DNA of 50,968 nucleotides from Burkholderiales bacterium (GTDB lineage: Bacteria; Pseudomonadota; Gammaproteobacteria; Burkholderiales; Burkholderiaceae_E), in NCBI GenBank assembly GCA_029977705.1, contig JAPOKJ010000023.1, positions 1 through 50,968 of the forward strand, in the 5' to 3' direction. Made by a program: the position numbers and the translations under genes. The notes under the pieces were generated by a model. It did no database searches and had not been told where the DNA came from. It worked only from the letters and a program-made list of their open reading frames with translations. This document shows positions 44,825 to 50,968 of this stretch, piece by piece (position 1 is the first letter of the stretch; each line of letters opens with the position of its first letter).

Positions 44825-45375
44825 CGCATGAACTGCTGGACGTAATCCGCGCCCAGGCCGACCTTCTCGAAGTGGGCCCGGTACTTGTCGATACGGGTGA
44901 AGACGTCGTCGTAGCCGAGCGATACGCCCATCGGGTCGACGTACATCAGCGAGCCGTACACCGTGAACAGGGTGATCATCTCGCTGCAGTCATCGGGCAC
45001 GGTCAGGGTGTGGGTCTCGCCCGGCGGCTCGAAGATGTAGCTGCCTTCCTTGGCGACCCAGTCGTGCTCCAGGTAGTACCAGGAGCCCTTGATCACATAG
45101 GCATGCACCTGCCCCGAATGGCGATGGCGCTGCAGCACCCCCGAGCGCTTGACCTTGAGCATGTGGATGTAGAAGCCGCCGACCGGGTTCAGATGGATCG
45201 GGCGCGACCAGATGTCGGGCGCGATCGGTACCCACAGGCGCTCGTCCTCGGCCAGGATGTCGTGTGCAACGAGGTCCTTGGCCATGCCCCAGGGCTGGGG
45301 CAGGGCATAGGGGATCTTGTCCGGTTTGGCAGGCGTGGCCGGGGCCAGCGCGGCGGGGTCGAGCGGCTTGTTCAT
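44821..45375 (-). CDS. cupin protein, 2,4'-dihydroxyacetophenone-dioxygenase-like
   Basis: A 184-residue single cupin. After an N-terminal arm it reads LWVPIAPDIWSRPIHLNPVGGFYIHMLKVKRSG, then metal-site residues His84, His86 and His91 (QRHRHSGQVHAYVIKG) and His122 in EPPGETHTLTV. The layout matches the iron cupins that cleave 2,4'-dihydroxyacetophenone and relatives. It is the first gene of a coupled pair with a TauE/SafE exporter, which would suit cleavage followed by export. The substrate is inferred by family only. The candidate sRNA promoter diverges 30 bases upstream. Confidence 0.82.
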   Translation of the reverse strand: MNKPLDPAALAPATPAKPDKIPYALPQPWGMAKDLVAHDILAEDERLWVPIAPDIWSRPIHLNPVGGFYIHMLKVKRSGVLQRHRHSGQVHAYVIKGSWYYLEHDWVAKEGSYIFEPPGETHTLTVPDDCSEMITLFTVYGSLMYVDPMGVSLGYDDVFTRIDKYRAHFEKVGLGADYVQQFMR

Positions 45376-45405
45376 GGCACCAAAATAACATCCGCGCCAT
45401 CGCGC

Positions 45406-45434
45406 TTGACGGGGCGATTTCGCGGGCGTAGATT
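45406..45434 (+). promoter_or_regulatory. sigma-70 promoter of the candidate sRNA
   Basis: TTGACG (45406-45411), a 17-base spacer and TAGATT (45429-45434) give a near-consensus promoter on the + strand. No + strand gene follows, only the candidate sRNA, with transcription expected to start near 45441. Confidence 0.6.
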
Positions 45435-45440
45435 GTGAGG

Positions 45441-45591
45441 GCCGATCCGCGCTGGCAAAAACCTGAGGGGTGCGGCCTGCTTCGAAGCGTTGCGGGCCCT
45501 CTCCCGAACACGGTGCGGTTACGGCATCAAGGCTGCTACTCGCGGCTCAAGGGGCACGGTCCTATCTTACCCGTGCCCCTTTCTCGTTTTT
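45441..45591 (+). ncRNA. candidate intergenic small RNA
   Basis: The 229-base gap between the cupin gene and the CoA ligase has no plausible protein but has a + strand promoter at 45406-45434 and a + strand terminator ending at 45591, defining a transcript of about 150 bases. Inside it GAGGG...GGCCTGC can pair with GCGGGCCCTC to form a long stem, and GGCTGC-TACTC-GCGGC a second. I do not recognise the family; a 6S-like or regulatory RNA cannot be excluded. It is divergent from the cupin operon and runs towards the 3' end of the ligase gene. Confidence 0.5.
45549..45591 (+). terminator. intrinsic terminator of the candidate sRNA
   Basis: AAGGGGCACGG (45549-45559) pairs perfectly with CCGTGCCCCTT (45571-45581) around an 11-base loop and is followed by TCTCGTTTTT. 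The T run is only on the + strand, so it terminates rightward transcription, although both flanking genes read leftward. Confidence 0.75.
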
Positions 45592-45604
45592 GGGGGGCTG
45601 CTGG

Positions 45605-47146
45605 TCAAACCAGCTTGTTCACCCGCCCCGCCCAATACCGGTCGCGCAGCAAGCGCTTGTACAGCTTGCCGGTCGGATGGCGTGGCAGCTCCGCCTCGAA
45701 GTCGACAGACCTGGGGCACTTGATGTGTGACAGGTTGGCGCGGCAGTACTCGATCAGCTCGGCCTCCAGCGCCGGCCCGGCCTCTGCCATGTTGCGCGGC
45801 TGCACGACGGCCTTGACCTCTTCGCCGAACTCTTCGTTGGGCACGCCGATCACGGCCACATCGACCACCTTGGGATGCAGCACCAGCAGGTTCTCGGCCT
45901 CCTGGGGATAGATGTTCACGCCGCCCGAGATGATCATGTAGGACTTGCGGTCGGTCAGGTACAGGTAGCCTTCGGCATCGACATAGCCGACATCGCCCAG
46001 CGTGGTCCAGCCCTTGGCGTTGGTCGATTCCCGGGTCTTGGCCGGATCGCCGTGGTACTCGAAGGGCTTGCCGTCCTCGAAGAAGACGGTGCCGATGTCG
46101 CCCTGCCTGACCTCGTCGCCATTCTCGTCGCAGATGCGCAGCTTGCCCAGCACTGCCTTGCCGACGGTGCCCTTGTGGGTGAGCCAGCTTCGGGCATCGA
46201 CCATGGTCATGCCATTGCCTTCGGTGCCGGCGTAGTACTCCCACAGCACCGGGCCCCACCAGTCGATCATCTGTTCCTTGACCGGGATCGGGCAGGGGGC
46301 GGCGGCATGGATGGCGCACTTGAGGCTGGCCAGGTTGTAGCGGCGGCGCGTCTCCTCGGGCAGCTTGAGCATGCGCACGAACATGGTGGGCACGAGCTGC
46401 GAGTGGGTGATGCTGTACTTCTCGATCAGGCGCAGGTAGTCCTCGGCATCGAAGTGCTCCATGATGATCGCGGTGCCGCCATTGCGCATCACGGTCATGT
46501 TGAAGCGCAGCGGCGCGGCGTGATACAGGGGCGCCGGTGACAGGTACACGGTATCGGTTCCCATGCCATAGAGCTTGCGGGTGATCTCGAACAGCGACCC
46601 GGTGAATTCGATGTCGGGCGACTCGGGCGGCACGAACACGCCCTTGGGCTTGCCGGTGGTCCCCGACGAGTAGAGCATGTCGCCGCCGGCACTCTGGTCG
46701 GCGATCGGTGTGGTCGGCAGGCCGGCGATGCGGGCCTCGAAGGACTCGTGGCCGGGCGCGGTGCCATCGACCATCAGGCGCGCAGTAACGCCCGGGGTCT
46801 GGTCCAGCACATCGGCCGCCAGCGCGGACATGGCGCGCGAGGTGAACAGCACGCGGGCCTTGCAGTTGTCGATGATATAGGCAGCTTCGGACTTGGTCAG
46901 CCGCGTGCTCATCGCGGTGTAGATGATGCCGGCGCGCTGTGCCCCCCAGCAGATCTCGAAGTAGCGGGCATGGTTCTCGATGAGGATGGCGACATGGTCG
47001 CCCGCCTTCAGGCCGAGTTGGCGCAGCAGGTGGGCGACCTGGTTGGAGCGCTCATCGAGCTGGCGGTAGGTGACGGTCTCGCCGCTGCCGGCCATGATGT
47101 AGGCGGGATGGTCGGGGCGTTGCTGGGCGTGCTGGTAAGGATGCAT
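45605..47146 (-). CDS. AMP-binding acyl-CoA ligase
   Basis: A 513-residue adenylate-forming enzyme: MLYSSGTTGKPKGVFV, WEYYAGTEGNG, GWTTLGDVGYVDAEGYLYLTDRKSYMIISGGVNIYPQEAE and LPRHPTGKLYKRLLRDRY. It belongs to the fatty- or terpenoid-acid branch by overall length and pattern; the acid is not determined. It is the last gene of the leftward P450 operon, 30 bases after the acyl-CoA dehydrogenase stop. Confidence 0.93.
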   Translation of the reverse strand: MHPYQHAQQRPDHPAYIMAGSGETVTYRQLDERSNQVAHLLRQLGLKAGDHVAILIENHARYFEICWGAQRAGIIYTAMSTRLTKSEAAYIIDNCKARVLFTSRAMSALAADVLDQTPGVTARLMVDGTAPGHESFEARIAGLPTTPIADQSAGGDMLYSSGTTGKPKGVFVPPESPDIEFTGSLFEITRKLYGMGTDTVYLSPAPLYHAAPLRFNMTVMRNGGTAIIMEHFDAEDYLRLIEKYSITHSQLVPTMFVRMLKLPEETRRRYNLASLKCAIHAAAPCPIPVKEQMIDWWGPVLWEYYAGTEGNGMTMVDARSWLTHKGTVGKAVLGKLRICDENGDEVRQGDIGTVFFEDGKPFEYHGDPAKTRESTNAKGWTTLGDVGYVDAEGYLYLTDRKSYMIISGGVNIYPQEAENLLVLHPKVVDVAVIGVPNEEFGEEVKAVVQPRNMAEAGPALEAELIEYCRANLSHIKCPRSVDFEAELPRHPTGKLYKRLLRDRYWAGRVNKLV

Positions 47147-47176
47147 GGTCAGGGGGGTGCAGAAAAAACGAGAGGC

Positions 47177-48367
47177 TCAGACGGTGGTGGCGTCGGTGGG
47201 CAGGCCGAGCAGCACCCGTCCGGCCAGTTCGTAGGTGGGCGGGGCGATCATCATGTGGGCGGTGGCGGTCTGGGCATCGCGCAGGCGCCGCTGCAGGGCG
47301 CTGTCGTCGAACACGCCGGCACCACCACTGAGGTCCTGCACCTCGCGGCAGACGGTGGCCGCGGCGCGGGTCACATGGGTCGAGGCCAGGCGCAGCCGGG
47401 CCCGCGTGGTCACGTCCAGTTCGCGGCCGCTGCAGGCGGCATCCCAGGCCTGGGCAACTTCGTCGTAGAGGAAGGCGCGGGCGGCACGCCACTGGCCTTC
47501 GAGCTCGCCGATCTTCTGCTGCACCGGGGCCCGTTCGGCCAGCACCTTGCGTGCGCCACCGGTGCGGGCGCCGCCGGCAAAGTCGCGGAACTCGTCGAGG
47601 GCGGCGCGGGCATTGCCGCTGGCGACCGAGGCAATGCCCATGGCGAGCAGGCCGAATACCGGGAAGGCGTAGAGCGGGCCCTTGGCGCGCGGCGTGTCGG
47701 CCATCAGCGAAACCGAGCGCGCCTGCGGCACGCGGATGCCCTGCACCTTCATGTCGACGCTGCCGCTGCCGCGCAGGCCCAGGGTATGCCAGGTGTCGAC
47801 CAGTTCCACCTGGGTGGCCGGAAAGATCATGGCGCGTACCTCGGGCTGGCCATTGGGCAGCTTGCGGGGCTGGCCGTTTTCCATGACCAGGCAGCCGCCA
47901 TTGAGCCACTGGGCATTGCGGCTGCCGCTGGCCCAGCGCCAGTGGCCGCTGACGATGTAGTCGTCGCCATCGGGAATGGCCTGGCCCATCGGGGCGAACA
48001 CGCCGGCCGTGATGACTTCAGCGCCGGCGCCGTATACCTTGCGGGCCAGTTCCGGATCGAGATAGGCCGAGTACAGGCCCGAGGTGGCGCCGATCATGGC
48101 GCACCAGCCCGCCGAGGCATCGCCTTCGGCCAGGATCTCGAGCACATGCAGGGCCACGGCCGGTTCGCATTCCAGGCCGCCGATGTCGGCCGGCCGCAGC
48201 ATGCGGTAGATGCCCATCGCCGCCAGCTGGGCAGCGAGGTCGTCGGGCAGGTGCCGGCCTTGTTCGATCTCGGGGGCACGCGCGCGCAGGGCCGGAATCA
48301 GGCCACGGGCCTGGGCAAGCAGCGGATGGTCGGGGGTGTTGCGGGACATGGCGTTACTCGTGGACAT
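47177..48367 (-). CDS. acyl-CoA dehydrogenase-like flavoprotein (HsaA/DszC branch)
   Basis: A 396-residue protein with the helical-barrel-helical acyl-CoA dehydrogenase fold but of the type that often acts as a flavin-dependent monooxygenase: ALHVLEILAEGDASAGWCAMIGATSG, DDYIVSGHWRWASGSRNAQWL, WHTLGLRGSGSVDMKVQGIRVP and the end DLSGGAGVFDDSALQRRLRDAQ. I start at ATG 48367; ATG 48349 is an alternative. Its place between an MDR reductase and a CoA ligase suggests oxidation of a hydroxylated alkyl or ring substrate. A plain acyl-CoA dehydrogenase role is also possible. Confidence 0.85.
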   Translation of the reverse strand: MSTSNAMSRNTPDHPLLAQARGLIPALRARAPEIEQGRHLPDDLAAQLAAMGIYRMLRPADIGGLECEPAVALHVLEILAEGDASAGWCAMIGATSGLYSAYLDPELARKVYGAGAEVITAGVFAPMGQAIPDGDDYIVSGHWRWASGSRNAQWLNGGCLVMENGQPRKLPNGQPEVRAMIFPATQVELVDTWHTLGLRGSGSVDMKVQGIRVPQARSVSLMADTPRAKGPLYAFPVFGLLAMGIASVASGNARAALDEFRDFAGGARTGGARKVLAERAPVQQKIGELEGQWRAARAFLYDEVAQAWDAACSGRELDVTTRARLRLASTHVTRAAATVCREVQDLSGGAGVFDDSALQRRLRDAQTATAHMMIAPPTYELAGRVLLGLPTDATTV

Positions 48368-48420
48368 TCCGGGGCGGGGGCGCGCCTGAAGCGGCGGCGC
48401 GGACCAGCCCCCAGTCTGCA

Positions 48421-49503
48421 TCAAAACCGGAATTCCTGTCGCGGCGCGAGTTGAACAATGCGCCGCCCGAAGTTCTCGCCGGTGAACAGGCCGATGAAGG
48501 CTTCCGGCATGCGCTCGATGCCCTCGAACCGCTCCTCGCGCCAGGCCAGCCGCCCCTGGGCGATCCAGTCGGCCATGCGCGCCTGCGCCTGGGCGAACCC
48601 GGGGCGGTCGTCGAACACCAGGATGCCCTCCATGCGCAGGCGCTGGGCAATGAAATGGCGGGTATTGAACAGGCCCGGCATCTGATCGGCCGGGGTGTTG
48701 TAGTCGGCCACCGTGCCGCTGATGACGATGCGGCCATGGGTGCGCATCTGGGGGATCACGGTGTCGATCAGGCGGTTGCCGACATTGTCGAAAAAGACAT
48801 CGAAGCCCTCGGGCTGGGCCTGGGCCAGGGCGGCGCGCAGGCGCTCGCGATAGTCGTTCTCGTCACTGGCGGCGGCCCGCACCGCCTTGTAGTCGATGAC
48901 GGCATCAAAGCCGGCCTGGTCGCGCAGCCAGCCGCATTTGCGCTCGCCACCGGCGATGCCCGTGACATGGGCGGCGCCGTGCAGGCGCGCGATCTGGCCG
49001 GCACTGGCCCCGACCGCCCCGGCGGCCGAGCTGACCAGCACCCGCTCGCCGGCCTTCAGGGCCCCGACCCGGTTGATGCCGAACCAGGCGGTCATGCCGG
49101 GTATGCCGAGCACACCGATCCAGCAGGACAGCGGGACGCCGCCTGCTTCGCGGGCGCAGGCCGGATCCAGCTTCTGCAGGTAGCCCTTGCCGCCACTGAG
49201 GTGGTATTCCGACCAGCCCGAGGCATGCACCAGCCAGTCGCCTGCAGCCCAGTCGGGGTGGCGGCTCTCGACCACCTGCCCCAGCGCAAAGGAGCTGACC
49301 ATCTCGCCGGCCTTCAGGGGCACGGTGTAGCTGACCCCGGGCGACATGCGTGCCCGCGTGCCGGGATCGACCGAGGCATACAGGTTGCGCACCAGGAACT
49401 GGCCCTGCCCGGGCTGCGCGACCTCGCAGGGTTCCACGGCGAAATCCGCGGGGGAGGGCAGGCCGCCCAGGGGCTGGCGCAGGATGACGCGGCGGGCTTG
49501 CAT
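48421..49503 (-). CDS. NADP-dependent MDR oxidoreductase (CurA/YfmJ-like)
   Basis: A 360-residue zinc-less medium-chain reductase. FLVRNLYASVDPGTRARMS, GVLGIPGMTAWFGINRVGALKAGERVLVSSAAGAVGASAGQIARL (NADPH loop), FDVFFDNVGNRLIDTV and RRIVQLAP at the end place it with alkenal/one and curcumin reductases, which saturate activated double bonds. It lies 48 bases after the P450 stop and 53 before the next start, in the same leftward operon. Confidence 0.9.
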   Translation of the reverse strand: MQARRVILRQPLGGLPSPADFAVEPCEVAQPGQGQFLVRNLYASVDPGTRARMSPGVSYTVPLKAGEMVSSFALGQVVESRHPDWAAGDWLVHASGWSEYHLSGGKGYLQKLDPACAREAGGVPLSCWIGVLGIPGMTAWFGINRVGALKAGERVLVSSAAGAVGASAGQIARLHGAAHVTGIAGGERKCGWLRDQAGFDAVIDYKAVRAAASDENDYRERLRAALAQAQPEGFDVFFDNVGNRLIDTVIPQMRTHGRIVISGTVADYNTPADQMPGLFNTRHFIAQRLRMEGILVFDDRPGFAQAQARMADWIAQGRLAWREERFEGIERMPEAFIGLFTGENFGRRIVQLAPRQEFRF

Positions 49504-49551
49504 GGGCGGGGCCTTGGGTGGGGTGTTGTGATGGCCTTCAGTGGCGGCCGT

Positions 49552-50817
49552 TCAATGCCGGGTGATCACCGCCGACGGGGCGATCCGTACCGGCACCTCG
49601 GTGAAGCCGTGCACGAAGCAGGAATTGGTGCGCACCGGCTTGCCGACCACCTCGACATGGGTGAAGCGCTTGAGGATTTCTTCCCACATGATGCGCAACT
49701 GCATCTCGGCCAGGCGGTTGCCGACACAGCGGTGGATACCGAAGCCGAAGGACAGGTGCTGGCGGACATTGGGCCGGTCGATGAGAAAGTCGTTGGCGCG
49801 GGGGATGACGTCCTCGTCGCGGTTGCCCGACAGGTACCACATGATGACCTTGTCACCAGCCTTGATTTTCTGGCCCTGCAACTCGGTATCGACCAGGGCG
49901 GTACGGCGCATGTGGGCCAGCGGCGTCTGGTAGCGGATGATTTCCGAGACCATGTTCGGGATCAGGCCCGGGTCGGCCTTGAGCCTGGCGTACTGGTCCG
50001 GGAACTGGTTCAGGAAGGTCAGGCCACCCGAGATCGAATTGCGGGTGGTGTCATTGCCGCCGACGATCAGCAGCATGATCTGGCCCAGGAATTCCAGCGG
50101 CTTCATCTGGTTGGTGGCTGGCGAGTGGGCCAGCATCGACACCAGGTCGGCCTTCGGCGGCTGAGCCTTGCGCTCGTTGAACAGGCGCATGAAATACTCC
50201 AGCGCCTTCATCAGTTCGGCCAGGCGCTGCTCATTGGACTTGATCGGGCTGTCCGGATCGAAGATGTTGGCAGTACCGACATCGGACCAATAGGTGAGCA
50301 GCTTGCGGTCTTCCCAGGGAAAGTCGAACAGCGTGGCCAGCATCTGGGTGGTCAGCGCGATCGAGACATGCTCGACCCAGTTGAAGGTCTCGCCGATTGG
50401 CAGGCCATCGAGAATCGTGCAGACGCGTTCGCGGATCGTGCCCTCCAGACGCGCCAGGTTCATCGGCGCCACGATCGGGCTGACCACCTTGCGCTGCTCG
50501 TCATGTTCGGGCGGGTCGCTGGCGATGAAGCCGGGCTTGGGCATGTTCGGCTCGCGCGTCGGGATGTTGATGCCCTCGGCCGAGGAGAAGATCTGGTGGC
50601 TGGTGTCCACCTGCATGATGTCGCGATAGCGTGTGACCGACCAGTAGCCGCCGTAATTGCTCTGGGCGCAGTAGTGCACCGGGGCTTCCTTGCGCAGCCT
50701 CTCGAAATAAGGCCAGATCTCGTCGTTCTGGAATAGGTCTCCCCTGCTGACATCGAGCTGATCGAGCGGGGTGGACCAGGCTTTGTCCCGTGCTTCGGGG
50801 CTGTAGGCTTGCGGCAT
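49552..50817 (-). CDS. cytochrome P450, CYP153-like alkane hydroxylase
   Basis: A 421-residue soluble P450. The oxygen-activating I-helix is IVGGNDTTRNSISGG, the ExxR is EIIRYQTP, and the haem loop is FGFGIHRCVGNRLAEMQ with Cys364. The segments ASDPPEHDEQRKVVSPIVAPMNLARLE and PLAHMRRTAL, and the haem loop itself, closely match CYP153, which hydroxylates the terminal carbon of alkanes and related chains. CYP153 needs a ferredoxin and reductase; neither is in the window, and they may lie beyond the right edge. With the MDR reductase, dehydrogenase-like enzyme and CoA ligase downstream it would start an alkyl-chain oxidation route. Confidence 0.9.
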   Translation of the reverse strand: MPQAYSPEARDKAWSTPLDQLDVSRGDLFQNDEIWPYFERLRKEAPVHYCAQSNYGGYWSVTRYRDIMQVDTSHQIFSSAEGINIPTREPNMPKPGFIASDPPEHDEQRKVVSPIVAPMNLARLEGTIRERVCTILDGLPIGETFNWVEHVSIALTTQMLATLFDFPWEDRKLLTYWSDVGTANIFDPDSPIKSNEQRLAELMKALEYFMRLFNERKAQPPKADLVSMLAHSPATNQMKPLEFLGQIMLLIVGGNDTTRNSISGGLTFLNQFPDQYARLKADPGLIPNMVSEIIRYQTPLAHMRRTALVDTELQGQKIKAGDKVIMWYLSGNRDEDVIPRANDFLIDRPNVRQHLSFGFGIHRCVGNRLAEMQLRIMWEEILKRFTHVEVVGKPVRTNSCFVHGFTEVPVRIAPSAVITRH

Positions 50818-50907
50818 GTCGTCTCCATGAAGGCCGGGGCGCTGTCCGGATGTCGGCGCTGCCCTCTGACCGTCATTGTGCCGGGTTTTGGGCGCGCACC
50901 GGGCGTT

Positions 50908-50967
50908 TCATCGCAGGCTCAGGCTGGCGCGCTTCCAGCCTGCATCCTGCCAGCGCTGGAAGGCGGC
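50908..50967 (-). CDS. 3' end of an upstream gene, partial
   Basis: Reading leftwards from the window edge, one frame gives AAFQRWQDAGWKRASLSLR and a TGA at 50910-50908. The amphipathic, Trp-rich tail looks like a protein C-terminus rather than noise, and the gap of about 90 bases to the P450 start fits an operon. Only 19 residues are visible, so no function can be given. Confidence 0.4.
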   Translation of the reverse strand, partial: AAFQRWQDAGWKRASLSLR

Positions 50968-50968
50968 C

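Overview
This window is GC-rich, densely coded bacterial chromosome. It is most consistent with a Burkholderiales betaproteobacterium, probably close to Alcaligenaceae. The reasons are a gatCAB cluster divergent from mreBCD-mrdA-rodA, orphan Bug/TctC-type periplasmic receptors, a DUF3297 protein, xthA near pyrE, and many CoA-ligase, CoA-transferase and acyl-CoA dehydrogenase genes. This taxonomic call is inference from gene content. I saw no rRNA, tRNA, CRISPR array or insertion sequence.

Layout. 1-1.6 kb: a LuxR-type regulator and two cyclic-nucleotide-binding-fold proteins on the minus strand, with paired palindromes upstream; this corner looks less GC-biased than the rest. 1.7-4.9 kb: a minus-strand set of FAA-hydrolase-family enzyme, YtcJ-like amidohydrolase and a small unknown protein. 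5.0-8.8 kb: a small Tat-exported protein, a P-type cation ATPase and xthA. 9.0-14.5 kb: a CoA-transferase plus acyl-CoA ligase pair lying between xthA and pyrE, then pyrE tightly linked to a Bug receptor and an amidohydrolase. 14.5-15.7 kb: DUF3297 and a VapBC-type pair with an operator-like repeat cluster. 15.8-20.0 kb: gatC-gatA-[exported alpha/beta hydrolase]-gatB. 20.2-25.8 kb: the rod-shape operon mreBCD-mrdA-rodA.

25.8-33.4 kb: a class III aminotransferase, an intradiol dioxygenase, an exported formylglycine-generating-enzyme homologue, and a GntR regulator coupled to a thiamine-diphosphate (ThDP) enzyme and divergent from an acyl-CoA ligase. 33.5-34.3 kb: a TerC-family membrane protein behind a yybP-ykoY-type (manganese) riboswitch. 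34.3-42.9 kb: a LysR regulator divergent from an eight-gene operon: SdhB-like, two b-type membrane subunits, a Bug receptor, a two-subunit class I fumarase/tartrate-dehydratase homologue, an SdhA-like flavoprotein and a ThDP enzyme. 42.9-45.4 kb: quinone oxidoreductase, TauE/SafE exporter and cupin dioxygenase. 45.4-45.6 kb: a candidate orphan small RNA with its own promoter and terminator. 45.6-50.8 kb: a CYP153-like P450, MDR reductase, acyl-CoA dehydrogenase-like flavoprotein and CoA ligase operon.

The housekeeping blocks (gatCAB, mre, pyrE, xthA) are interleaved with small catabolic cassettes for acids, CoA thioesters, aromatics and probably alkyl chains. The most novel-looking element is the eight-gene operon at 35398-42881. 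It resembles a dedicated dehydrogenation-hydration-cleavage route for a dicarboxylate other than succinate, because the flavoprotein keeps the core catalytic residues but lacks the usual covalent-FAD histidine and has altered active-site neighbours. The clearest RNA elements are the riboswitch at 34198-34332 and the candidate sRNA at 45441-45591.
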